This document shows positions 34,435 through 46,815 of a stretch of 64,000 bases of DNA, piece after piece. The notes beneath the pieces were generated by a model, which saw nothing but the letters and a program-made list of their open reading frames with translations, had not been told where the DNA came from and ran no database searches. A program made the position numbers and the translations under genes. Numbering within the stretch: position 1 is the first letter of the stretch; the number at the start of each line of letters is the position of its first letter. Source of the DNA: Bolinopsis microptera (taxonomy: Eukaryota > Ctenophora > Tentaculata > Lobata > Bolinopsidae); assembly GCF_026151205.1 (NCBI RefSeq), contig NC_087078.1, positions 16,757,118-16,821,117 of the forward strand, written 5' to 3'.

Positions 34435-37400
34435 ATGATCATTCCACGAATCTCTAACCGGAACTGGAGCCTACTAGTGATCGGGCTCTGTTCGCTGGGT
34501 GGTCATGCAGTAAACCTGATACCTTTCTCGTACGGCATATTGCAGGTAGCTTTTAAACCTTATTTCAATATTTTTTTCAATATTTTTTTCACTCTAATCA
34601 ATACTCAGACTGACTACTGAGGGATCCTGAAGTTATGATGCGATTGTTTTCTAAACTGAAAGGTTCCATCTGTGATTACATCACGATGCATAAAATCTCC
34701 AGGTTTACATTTATTCCTACTTATACGAAGCAGATAACGAGATATTATCTCCAGGTTTACATTTATTCCTACTTATATGAAGCAAATAACGAGATAACGA
34801 AAGCTCAAATGCACATGCACGCTCCCTTGGTTCTCGGTATGGCGACTGGAACTGCGTGGTCCTTTGGCTTGTTTGTTGTAAGTAACACAAGAGTTTCACA
34901 GTCATGCTACAAACTCTGATTAGTTTATGTAAATTAATTATGGTGGCTGTACCGAGTACATACCTGGTAAAACTGCTGTCCTTAACCTGAGTACTTCAGT
35001 TGGCAACGAATAACAGCTCAAGCTAACCTGTTACCAGCAGTTAGTGGTTCAAAACATGTATAATAGCTTTGGTGTAAAAGAGACCCGGTTCCACCAAGTT
35101 ATTTGTGCGGGAGGCCAACAATAGTTAAATCTCTGGGGCTTGACTGTCGTGCAGCTATTTGTTCTTGCTATTGGTAACTAAACCACCCTCAAAGACTAGC
35201 GTCATCAAGAAATTTGTATTGCTAGCCAAATCTATTGCTTACCAGATAACCCTCAGAGGTACGTTCACCCCGTGATATTGCACGTGATCAACGGTGTGGC
35301 TCTAAGTGGCTGGATGATTCTCCTCTACTTCTTCACTGACAACTACATCGTTATCACCGTTTCTATGAGTTCGTGCACATTTCTTTTGAAATTTTAACTT
35401 TTTTAGTTTTTCCAGTTTTTGTTTGTCTTTAATTGTGGTGGCCATTTTTGTTATTTGCTGTGACTTCTTGAGTTCTAAAATACATGTACATCAATGAAAA
35501 TTTAATATGATCCACAACCTTGGAAATAATTCTCACAGTTAACATCAATCCCAGCGTTTGTTGGATTCCACCTGGGTCAGTTGCACATCTTCTTCTCCCA
35601 ACGTGTGACAGAGGAGGGTAAAACTCGCTCCTCCTCAGCTAACGGATTTTACGGCTTCTGGTTTGGTGTGGCTGGAGTGTGGGGTAATCTACTTGGTTTC
35701 TTTTATTTCAACCCTAGCAATCTTCCAAGTTCTGACTTTACTGACGCGGATGGAAAAATCGGGTAGGAATATATCATGTATTGTGCGGCTTTATTATTAT
35801 TGGGCGTTTTCATAGTTTATATTACCGCTTCATTTTAAATCTCCATTCAATAAGTATCATATCAACTTTTTATAACTTTGATTTGTTCCGAATTCTCCCA
35901 AATGACTTACCATCGACAGGACGCTGTTCAAACAGGAAGAGATCCTCGACAAAGTACCGACAATGTGGCTCATCCTCGCTGTCGTTTTGTTCTTCTGCTT
36001 CCTTCCAGGCTACTTCGTCATCGGTATTAATATTATTTCTAAGTTGGTTGCTTAAAAAAAGTTTCGAAAATTATCGTAACTGAGGCATGAAATCGCCATT
36101 ATGTCCCATTTTCAGACCCATTTTCAGCGACAATTAACCGCATTTTTAGGAATAACAAGAAAAGGAAGACCTGCCTCGATGAGATCTGCCAGATTCCCTT
36201 CTAAAAGGAGAGATAGGTCTAAGAGCATCATTGCTAGGGTTGTAGAGAATTCTTACGGGTTGGAGGAGGAGGACGAACAGGAAGGAACCAGTTCTGCAAA
36301 TAATACGGGTAATATATTGTGTAATATACACTATGCAGGTGATCTGTGTTATACAGATAATGTGGGTATCATGATTCATGGGATTCTAGAGTCAGATTTG
36401 AGTGACAAAAGATTGATAAATAGGTTATATTTTGTAAGCTTATAGTTCTTCCAGATATTTGGAAATAAATGTAAAAATTCTCGGCTGAATTTATTAATTT
36501 TCAGCTCCGATACGGATAAGATTAAAGAAAAGAAGCATTGCAACAATCAAAGAAGTGGACGAGCAAGCTAAAGAGTCAAATATCAGCGTTGTATCGGGAG
36601 TGGGCTTAGTTCTCTTTACCACAACGGTTATATTTAATCATTTACCTACAGTTCAGTTACAATCTCACTTTCAGTCTTATCTTACAGTTTTAGGGCAAAA
36701 CTCTCGACTTCTGAGGGTATTGAAGTAAATAATCACGCCTTTATTCGTAGTTCTTACAGTATCATAGTTTCAAATTCCAATATGATAGCTATAAAGTCTA
36801 TCTATAGTAATTGAGCCAGGAGACTATGCTGACCAGATTTTTCTAAACTGATTCAATCTCAAGGTAGGTATTGGTGTCAGCAGTTTGTGCGCGTTTGAAT
36901 TGTTCAAAGAGTTCGGCACCAGCGGTGAACACAACGCTTCAGCTGACAAGTTTTATAACCTAGCTGGAATTATCATCCCTGTGGTGGGTGCCCTCGGAAG
37001 GATATTGTGGGGGATATTGGGTGACAAGGTCTCGTATAGGATACTGTTTGTAGTGGGGAATGTTCTGAGTGTCATTCTTCAGGTAGGACAGCTCCTTTTT
37101 TCTTCAAAAAGTTCGTTAAATTCGATCGCAAAAGTGCATGCAGCTGAAACTAAAAAACGGTATAAGATTAAACGGAATAAGATTAAACGGAACAAATTCC
37201 ACAAGATTGAGCCTCCAACAATTCCAGGTGAGCATGGCACCAGGTAGAGTAGACAAGTACCTGTATGTAGCGATAGTGTCTGTTCTAGCCATTATGCCGG
37301 GGATGATGACTCTTTTACCTCCGGCTATCAAACACTTCATGGGCAATAAAGATATTGGGCTCAAGTTTGGGATGGTACTAACCGGTGAGGTCAGTGTGTA

Positions 37401-37853
37401 ACTTTATATCCACCTGTTAAATGTGGGGATTTCACATCCTTTTTTTTGTTAGAATCCATGGTCATCATGCGATTATATTTATTTATTATTCATCTTGCTA
37501 CATTCTTCAAAAGATTCTAAATTTAGAAACGCAGCTTATAATTTAATAAGGACGAGAAAGAAATCTCATATGTGGCATTAATTAACCAGCCAAATTAGTA
37601 AATTCATGTCATTACTACTCCTAACTTGCCTATACAGGTGTTCGGATGTATGTACTACCTACTGTTTGCGTCCGTACTACGAAAACACATCTCGGACTTG
37701 ATACTGATGTTAGTTCTAAGTTTACCGAGTGCTCTAGCACTCTTCCCTACACTCTACTTTCTGGGGAGGAGCACAAAGAAGGAGGAGGAGATCACTGTGC
37801 TTTCCAACAGGGCTTCCAAATACGATTCTGTTGAAGAAACGAACCACAGCTAA
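34435..37853 (+). CDS. MFS transporter, family unassigned, 10 exons
   Basis: Proposed exons: 34435-34545, 34755-34877, 35257-35358, 35539-35762, 35920-36023, 36150-36308, 36505-36626, 36864-37082, 37228-37389 and 37638-37853 (TAA). They keep frame and give 513 residues. TM1 is NWSLLVIGLCSLGGHAVNLI. The MFS signature between half-domains is seen at GALGRILWGILGDKVSYRIL (about residue 361). A charged loop rich in Arg and then Glu (about residues 222-290) matches the central cytosolic loop. The tail is acidic and Ser-rich. The general form recalls OFA/monocarboxylate-type MFS proteins, but I cannot name the substrate. Exon 3 boundaries are the least sure: its donor (GTTTCT) is weak and a different acceptor is possible. 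The start of exon 2 is tandemly duplicated. It is third in a row of MFS genes on this strand. Confidence 0.75.
34698..34800 (+). repeat. 52 bp tandem duplication over splice acceptor
   Basis: CTCCAGGTTTACATTTATTC occurs at 34698 and again at 34750, and the copies continue to match for about 50 bases. Each copy carries its own CCAG acceptor. Use of the second keeps the frame; use of the first shifts the frame and soon meets a TGA. Confidence 0.85.
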
Positions 37854-39140
37854 AATCAAATACAATTATAACAATAGTCTGTGGTTATGTACTGTTCTTG
37901 CATGTGATTGTACAAGGTGTTTCAAAAGTCTTGCAAGGATGTTCTTTTTGGATAACTTTTAATCCATTTGTCTAAACTTCATTCTATAAAAATGTATCGG
38001 TAGTTCTAAGGACTAAGGTTTAATGGTGACTTCTCAAGTTTTTACGTTACCATGACCACCATAGCAACCGCAATCAGTTTGATTCATTTTTATATTATGT
38101 GAATTCAACAATACGGTTTTGGATCATTTAACCCCAACCTTTCACTTTTCCCATTCCCTATTTCAAATTTTATCAGAATATTTAGGTGGCAAACCAAATA
38201 TTGAATACATAAAGATTATTTCATAGGCTGTAGTTTACAATTTTTTCGAATAGAGCGAGTGAAAATATTTGAAATCTAAACAAAAAACATAAAATTGAGT
38301 ATGTGTAACGGTTTAATTCAATCTGGCGCTCCTACTAAATCGCTCGCCCAAATTTTAAGAAAATTCTTGTGAAAAGGCCCTTTGGGTATGAAATTAATTT
38401 CAAACGGTGTATTTTTGGACGCTGATTCCGAATCACCCCCCATGACGTAGGGTAAAAATGCTTTCCTGGAGAGTTATGGGCAAAAAACCGTTTTGGTCAC
38501 GTGACAGGCTAGTAAAACATGAATTCGATTGTTTAGGGCTCGGGTTAGGGTTAGGGTTGTGGTAAGGGTTATGGATAGCTTCGGGGTTATGGTTAGGGTT
38601 AGGGTTGCGGATTAGGGTTTATGTAAAACCGTTTTGTACGGCTGCAAAACCATAAAAACCAAAGTCACGTGAAATTTTTGGGCGAGCGAATTAGTAAAAG
38701 CCTCAATCTGGCGCAATACATTTACGAAATAGAACAAAAAAAATAAAAGTGCAGAATTCACAGGTTTGACATGAGAAACAGATTGAGTCTTGTTTAATTC
38801 CAGAGTGATCAAATTCCTCAAAACTAATTTAATCATATTGCACTTGCATAAATCTGTACACCAGTTCTTTCAATTTCTGCATTGCTCTTATTTATGCTAG
38901 TTCCAAATCACAACTAACAAATATTGTCGGGAACAGTTTGTTGACCACTATAATTACACCATCCGACGATTCAATTTGAAGTGCAAAACTCAATCTCAAA
39001 TCGATAAAAACTGCTTTGTGAAACATCGTTAAACTCAGATGCACTGCATCTCATTGTGCATCATTTCATGAAATTAGGTTATAAGGCTAAAAGAATAACT
39101 TATCTCGATTTGTGCGAGATGCTTTGAGTTACCTTTTATT
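37854..39140. other. Intergenic between MFS gene and opposing gene
   Basis: Convergent 3' ends meet here. Apart from the element at 38334-38695 and an inverted copy of the 33.7 kb word at about 38409-38445, I see no gene. Confidence 0.5.
38334..38695. mobile_element. MITE-like element with telomeric repeats inside
   Basis: ACTAAATCGCTCGCCCAAA at 38334 is mirrored by the complement of TTTGGGCGAGCGAATTAGT ending at 38695. The flanks share a 12 bp direct word, TCAATCTGGCGC, just outside each end, which could be a target duplication. The interior carries degenerate TTAGGG units (38536-38618). Confidence 0.7.
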
Positions 39141-42100
39141 TCATCTCCTAATTTGATTTTTATTGTTCACAGAAAACAGCGATCCCAAAGACCCTAAAGA
39201 TCCGATAGAATTCATTGATTTAGTCCTCTTGTTCTTATTTCCCTTGAGGACAATGTTTATATCTTGCCCCTCAGCCGCTTCATAATCCAACATATTCACC
39301 GTAAAATTGTACCAACCACTTTCTGCCAACGTGGGATTTTTAATCTTAAACACAAAATACCCGTTGATAAATTTAGGTTGAATTGATAAGAGTTCCTGGT
39401 CTTTGTGCAGTCTGATTGAAGCGTTGTTCTTAATGTCCTGGTCTCTGAGTTCAAATCCATGTAGTCGCACTTTGCAAGCGATAGCAAAACTCTTACCTAT
39501 AACGGGGTCGTATTTAGGCCAATTTGTTTTTAGAAATAGCTTATCTTTTGAGTTGAAAGTGAGATTGGGATCTGTATTCATGGTGGAACCCAAATCATAA
39601 GTTCCCAACGAACTTTCGTTTAGAGTTTGAGATCCGGGTGTCTCCTCTGAGTGTCCGTTGGAAGCGATGGTGTGGGGTGTGTCCAGGGTTATTTCATCTG
39701 CACTGTGTTGTGTCAGTACGGTGTCTTGACGCGAGGTTTCAGGTACACTCATTGTTCTGTTGTCCATTTCTCTCACATCAACATCCTCGCTGACGACACT
39801 GTAAGAGGGAAGGTCAATAATGGGAGGTTCAAGGCTCAAGGTTGGAGGTTCGGGACTTTCTGCTGGAGGTTCAGGGGTTGCTTCTTCATCGATCTCGTCC
39901 GGCTCTATAGACGGTGTACTCATGTCATCGGTTAGTTCTACCGAGTGCACTCTCGAATCGTCCGTGGGTTCCGCAGAAGTGGTCCTACTTTCTTCTGTGG
40001 TTTCTGAAGGAGGTTCAGGAGTATCACCATCAGCAAAGCCCTCCTCATTCCCTGCAACTGTCGATCTGGAGGATGAGGAAGATAAGGAACGGAGCTCGTC
40101 CTCCACCTCATTTTCAGTAACACTGATGGTGCTTCCAGTCATTTGGTCTAGAATTGACTGCATGGCATCCGATTCACAAAATCCTTCTTCTTCAGACAAA
40201 CTCTCGGAGTCTGAGTCAGTTTCAAGCAGATCCGGGGTATTGATCATCGTAACATAATCTATCATGGGAGACTCTTCTGGAGTATTTACTGATACCATTT
40301 TGTCAATTGTTGGAGATTTCTCTAGATCATTTGCCAATGCCATTTTGTCGATCGTTGGAGATTCTTCGGGAGTGTTAACCAAAGTTATTTTGTCGATTGT
40401 GGGTGATTCTGCTGATACGGTAACTGCCTGTGGAACATCTATCTCAGCTTCGTCTTCGTAACCCAGTTTTTCTGCCTCAACTAGCTCTGTTACTTCAGTC
40501 AGATCAGTTTTACCATCTCCATCAGAACAAGAACTTGCAATGCTAGGCTGAGAGATATTATTTTCAAGAGATAACTTTAGATCAAGGATCGGAGTTTCAG
40601 GAGAAATGTCTACCGATGTATCACATTGATTCTCTTCATCTTTATTAGCTGACATAAGATCTGAATTTAAGTTGGGTACGCTTCTTTCTAGCTCTTTTAT
40701 TTCCTCTGTTACTCTGATGATCTCATTTTCACGATTTTCCGTCTCAGCAGGCATTGATATTTCAACCAGCTTCAGTTCTGTCGTACCATCGACATCAGGA
40801 CCAGGCGTTTCGTCTGAAGAGGAAGACGAACATGAGATGTTAAGCTGTGACGTATCTTTGTTGAAGTCTGGGGGTTCGGCTAAAACATCCAAACATACAA
40901 ACGAGAAATGTCTCAATTTGTTATCATCGTCATTATTTGTGGGTTTTTCTTCAGATCCATCTGATGTCTTTAAGGAGAGGCTAGAATCTGAAGATGATTC
41001 CAGTTGAGCACTTGTTCCAAACTCAATTGAAGACTCTAACTGCTTTAAAACTGATTCTTCAGTTATCGATTCAGGAGACTGTTCAAGTGATACCACCTTA
41101 TCTTGAGAGAAATCATATCCTTTAGATCCAAGATGAAGATCTGGAATTTCGCTTTCGTCTCCAGAACTGGAAGCAGATGACTTTCTGCTAACTATTTTGG
41201 TCTCAGTGATTGGGATCATTTGAACATCTGGGACATCAGAAAGCATGTTAAAGGTGCTGTTCGTCATGATTATCCGCTGAGATGTTTCTTTACTATCATC
41301 TACATTTAATTCTGGGTCGTCGTCCAATTTTAACGTTCTTGCCATGGCTTGTTCTATTTGGGAGTCAACAAAAGCTTTTACATCAATATCTTGAATTGGT
41401 TCAGCTGATCTGATACCGATGTCCTTATTGTTTGATTCCGCAATTATAGATGCCGCGAAGGATTCATCAACATCATGTTTCGTTAGTGAAGTTGGCGACT
41501 GTATCTCCGGAATTACATAACTGCTTGACGTTGAGGATGAACTGCTAGATTTTCTGCTGGAGTTGCTAGATAGAATTACGGACAAAGGAATATGGAGGTC
41601 ATCTGGACTAGGGCTGTAGTCTTCGAACGAATCTTTGATAGTAGTGTCTTTTTCAGTCTTTTCAATTCCTACAGTGAGGTCAATGTCCGGAGTTACAGTC
41701 TCAAGATCAGCCTCAAAGGTTTTATCATTGTCCTTAACGTAATAATCAACACTGAGGGTCCTCTCATTGTATTGCACCGCTGCATGCTATCTTGTAGATC
41801 AGATTCGGAACAAATAGAAGAATCATCACTCTCCATTTCCGCGATAGTTATCGAGTGCTCTACGATATACTCAGAGTGTGATTCTGAACTGGAGTCCGAC
41901 GAGGATGAAGATGTCGACTCTGCTCGATCTCTTCTCAGAACAGCTTGAGGTGGAGTTATAGGATCGTCGATGCTTGAAACAGTGTGATCTAATTCGGAAC
42001 TAGGGTCGGTATTTGGAGATGCTTCTTTAACCTCATTAAAAGTTAATTCAGGAGCAAAAGATTTTGTTTGTTCCGCCATTTCAGTATCATCAATCAGAAG

Positions 42101-45100
42101 ATCAGGAGTCCTTTCTCGCTCTGCTCTTCAAATTTAAAGTCATCGTTCAGACAAATCGTTGGAATGATTTGGCCACCAATCTGGCTGATTTCTTGGTCTG
42201 TGAAGACTTCGTTAACAGGTTCCTTCGATACTGCTTGGAAGGAAACTAGGTCCTGGTTATCTTGTTCAACTTTATCTAGATCGAAATCTTGGGCCGGGAT
42301 TGTTGAGGCAGTGTCGCTAACTGTAACGGAGGTAACAACGGGCATATCTTTTTTCTCCGTGCAATTATCTTTCTCGTTGTCGTGATCTGAATCTGAGGAG
42401 TTCGAAGATGATGAGGATGCAGAGATTCTTCTCAAGACAACTTCACCTTGCTCCAATTCACTATCGAAAGAAGGAAGGTCATCTTATTAGGTACAATGTC
42501 ACCAACTTCTACGAGATTAACTATACTATCTCCCTGAATATCATTACTCTCTTGAGCCGACTCCATATTGAATTCAATCTCAACACTAGATAGTGGAACT
42601 TTGACTTCTAATTCAGCTTTGTCATCCATTTGATCAAAGAAAACGTTGGGAGTATTTACCGTGGACAATGGTGCATCAGAGATGGGTTCTGTTACATCCT
42701 TCTCAGAAACATCTGCAACATCTTTTTCTGTTTCAGTTGGCTGCTCGACAATTGTTTCTTTGCTCTTAGCACTGCTTACATAACTCCCTGTACCCCTTCT
42801 TTTCAACTTAATCTTACGACCATCATCTGACGAACTAGATGAAGTGCTTGAAACAGATGATGAGCGAGTGAACTGTTCGTGTTCCGTTATACCTTCCGCT
42901 GGCATTTCTGAAGCACCTTGTGAAGGCTGGTCTTTAGTTTCGCCGAAGGTGCTGTCTGTGGGGCTAGAGTTTGACAAGGATAAATCTATATCGACATTCG
43001 GAACCTTCTTACTGTTTTTAACGACTTCAGGACTAGAATCCATTTCATCAGGAGTCAGTATAGAGTCGGAGTGGTCTTTTATATCATCATAAGTGCTACC
43101 CTTGGTGCTATCTGCAAAAGTATTTTCCCCAGGGTTTGACAAAGAGAAATCAATATCAACTTCTGGAACCTTCCTGCTACTATCAACATTTTCAGGATTA
43201 GAATCTACTTCATCAGGAGTCAGCAGAGAGTCTGTAGATGTATCAACTAAATTGTTTTCAACTTTATCTTTTGAAGCAGAGGTTTCTTCAATATCAGGAT
43301 TAAGTTGGTCTTCCACTCTAAGTGATGTCACAGTTATGGATGACGGAACATCATCCTCATCTCCAGAATTCCTCTCTTGGATATCATCAAGTTGTTTGGG
43401 TTCATAACCGTCAGCTTGTTGAGGAGATGGCTGGGTAGTTTCTTCTCGGACAAAAACTCGCCCCAGTTCTGCAAGTATCTCTGCTCTTTTTCCAGGTTCT
43501 TCTTCTTCTTCTTCTTCTTCTTCTTTTTCTTCTTGTGTATCTTCCTCTAGTAACCCTGGATGACTTTCTTTTGGGGGATTATCTGTTGCTTCTGGTATGT
43601 CTTTTGTCTCTACATTTGAGAGGGGAACAGCAAGTTCATCAGAAGGCTCTAGTTCCAAGATTTGAGAGTTCGTCAGTTCCAAACTATCATTAGAGAGATC
43701 CATTCCTTGAACTGCAATGATATGACCAGCATCCACGGTTATATCTATTGTTCCCAAAGATTGATTATCATCCATACTGTGTGCATTCTTAAATCCGGGA
43801 TCAGTTCCTACCTCGGTTTTATCTGTAAGTGATAACGACAGTAACTCCTCTGTTGAAGAATCATATGGTGTTTTTGACGTTTCTACACCATGATAGGAAT
43901 TTTGCTCTAAAATCGGAGCAGAATGAACAGCCACCATAGTTTGAGGGGTTATGAGGATAAGAGGTTCAGGATCACTGACCAGAGACTCCGCTGAGAGTTC
44001 TTCGCAGGTTTCACAGCCAGTCACTTCTAGAGATATGGTTCCAGTTGTTTCTTCCGTGATCTCATCCTCGTTATTATCCGGCTTCTCCAGTGCGTTTCCA
44101 CTGTCTTCACCAGACTGAGCTGGCTCTAAAATTAGTTCTACTGGAGAAATCTGAACATCTCCACTATCCAGGTCTAGGATACTAGAAACAGACAATATAT
44201 CCAGCTCCCGCGAAATATCCGACAGGGACTCACATTCTAATATTATACTCTCTTCTTTCTCTTCTGACTCCATACGATATTCATCGTCTATCAGCTGGAA
44301 TCCTTCTTGTTCCTCCATTCCAGTCAATAAGTTAGTGATAGAACTCATAGTCTCCACCACCCTATCCGAAAGAGCTTCACTTGACTGCCTCTTAAGTTCC
44401 CTTATTTGTGATTCTGGGTCTGTGGGAGGGTTTTATCTCTCCTGAGTAGTAGGACTGGGTGTGGTGGGAGGGGTGTCTGGGTGAGAAAACGTGTTCGTCT
44501 CACTTACCACCTGGGGAATATTCTGTCGTTGAAGGAGCTATTTATTCTTACTCAGTAATGTGAGCGATTCAGGTAAATTTACAGTCAATTAATGATGAAT
44601 TGGATCTGAATTTTGCCTCAATAAGCTGAATATTTACCTGGTAATCACTACTACTGAGGAAGGAGTCAGTGCTACTGTCCCTCAGGTCAGTTATCAAGTT
44701 GAACTGTACCATCTCAGTCAGGTTCCTGATGGGAAAGTCCATGTGTTGAAGCGAGTTGGAGTTGTTCAGGGCTCGCTCCTCGTCCGGTGAGAGATCCAGG
44801 ATAACTTTATCTGGATCAACTGCTGGGTGTATCCTGAGTGAGTGGCAGGTTATACGTTTTATTTTCTGTCCTTCTGCCAGTTTTTGGTTAATTTAAAAGT
44901 AAAAGTGAATATTGAGAATTGAAAATAAGTCATACTTATGATATTGAGTTTTGGAGAAGGCAAAATTTCTAAGTCACCCTAAGAAAGTGTATATAAACTA
45001 CCAAAATATATTTTACAAAATTCGTACTCAAGAAAGAGTCCAAGTTTATCTGTCACCTTCTCCACTGCATCTTCTAAGTCAGAAAGATTGTGATTGTCCG

Positions 45101-45115
45101 GTTCCATTTCGTCAT
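39141..45115 (-). CDS. Acidic Ser-rich disordered protein, Ig-like C-end
   Basis: Minus-strand coding runs from upstream exons 45115-45028 (LEDAVEKVTDKLGLFLE) and 44833-44638 (HPAVDPDKVILDLSPDEERA; phases agree) into a ~5.2 kb coding block from about 44430 to TGA at 39141-39143. The block is very rich in Ser, Glu, Asp and Thr and is probably disordered. It has repeats: four ~19-residue units around ESPTIDK (40.26-40.43 kb), two ~30-residue units around LLTPDEVDS/ILTPDEMDS (43.0-43.25 kb) and a Glu run (43.5 kb). The last ~100 residues look Ig-like (GKSFAIACKVRL ... AESGWYNFTVNM), though the second Cys is missing. The frame changes near 42483, 42110 and 41778, each time as if one base were missing, and a TAA lies in frame near 44437. 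Function is unknown; a scaffold or cytoskeletal role is conjecture. The N-terminus was not found. Confidence 0.7.
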
Positions 45116-46651
45116 CTGGTCGGGAACATTTCTTATTTTCTTGTTTAAAGTTGCTAGTGTTTTGCTTGTACATTATTTTATCGACATTCCTTCGATTTAT
45201 GCAGGGAAATTCACTATTACAGTTAATTTACGGTTTATAAATAAATCCGATTTAAAATACCTGTTATCGGATCTGGGCTTTGCATGTGACCTCCGTTATA
45301 TTTTGGGAGGGTCTCCGTATTCATATCAGGAATATTTATCCCGGATTCCATTTGGTTGGGCTATCTACATCCTTTTTTCTGATCCTATCTGGATTAGTGA
45401 AAAAATCATTAAGTCAGGGACAATTTTCAGGTTGACAATATAAATGAGCGATAGAATGGGGCGTGTAATAAATAATAGTTTTCTTTGAGTGAGTTCTGAA
45501 ATATATAATGAAATGAAATGAGGTATTTATATCCCGCTCATATGATTAACCAACAACACAAGCAAGGTGGTTAACCATGTCAGAGCGGCTGACTGTGAGT
45601 GATGTGAGCAAATGTGTAAAAGTGAACAAAAGTATAAAAAAACTTAATCGTAATATAATTAAAATATGATCTAAACGATATCAAGCTAAAGCAAAACGAT
45701 TTCAAGCAACATTCGAACTGATACTGGACGGATATAGCTTAACTAAATGGAAACATGACTTAGAGAAACAAAGGGCTTTCAAAGATTGAGCCATCACATG
45801 ACAAATTTTACAAAAACGAGCGCCAGAAAGACCTTCAATTCAAATAGTTTCCCATAAAATTGATGATAGGTTATTGACAGATCAAATCGCTGCGTGCGTC
45901 AATTCTAACAATGCCTTTTTGCTCTGTCAAGCACTTAACTCATTTTACCTGCCTTCGTTCTCTTTAACTTTAAGGAAAGAACAAGTTAGATAACGCTAAA
46001 ACTAAGAACGCTAGTGCATCCATTAATACGAATACTTGTACGTGCAATATACAGTGCAATATTTTTATTCTATCTTATCTTATATTGATATCCGTCGACA
46101 TATGGTTTTATATCGTAACGTTTTTTAGTTCTTACCGAGAGTCAACTCTGTGAAGAATTCTTAATGGATTATGCAATGCACGTTCGTTAACAAGTACTGC
46201 TTATGGCAACTATAATATAGTACGAGATCGTAACATCTAAGACTAAGAGCGTTAAGATAAATGAACAAATTAGGGCAACTTTGCAGCCTCACATCACTAA
46301 AGTTAACGGCGCTAACTTCGTAACTAATAGTTGAACATTGAGTGATGTGCGACTACGAAGTTGCCATAATGATAAATCGTTACTAACATGTAGCAAAGTG
46401 ACTGTTTCTCGGGTAATGCCCGTTCAAAAGTGACTGTTGCTCGGGTAATGCCCGTTCGTGAGTATGAAATTTTAAGCGAGAGAGCTCAACTCCAGACAAA
46501 TTACACATAATTTTAGGAGGCTCTGCGACTGTGTAGACTATGTCATATAATTATATGACAACAAAAGTCATACTTATACTTTCAACTTTACTTGTTAGGG
46601 TTCGGCTCTGCTCGCTGAAAAGAACAAAGAACAACTCTTGTAAACAACAAC

Positions 46652-46815
46652 ATGGACCAACAACTTGGACCAAACCCAGTTACTTGGAGCCAGTAACTTG
46701 GACCAATAACTTGGACCAAACCCAGTTACTTGGAGACAGTAACATGGACCAACAACTTGGAGCCAGTAACTTGGAGCCAGTAACTTGGACCAAACCCAGT
46801 TACTTGGACCAACTT
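46652..46815 (+). repeat. Minisatellite of AACTTGGACCAA/AGCCAGT words
   Basis: Units such as AACTTGGACCAAACCCAGTT and ACTTGGAGCCAGTA alternate irregularly over about 165 bp. Open frames on both strands here are produced by the repeat and are not taken as genes. Confidence 0.8.

Noticed and set aside
36505-36770. A separate gene or stop of the third MFS gene near 36.5 kb
   Set aside because: Phase-consistent exons continue on both sides and the MFS signature follows at 36.9-37.0 kb.
42090-42500. Very small introns (about 20-45 bp) as the cause of frame changes at 42 kb
   Set aside because: GT...AG pairs can be drawn, but they remove text that reads well and at one site create a stop; single missing bases explain all three more simply.
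39403-43407. Several plus-strand open frames of 60-145 codons
   Set aside because: They are antisense shadows of the Ser/Glu-rich minus-strand gene; biased codons keep the opposite strand open.
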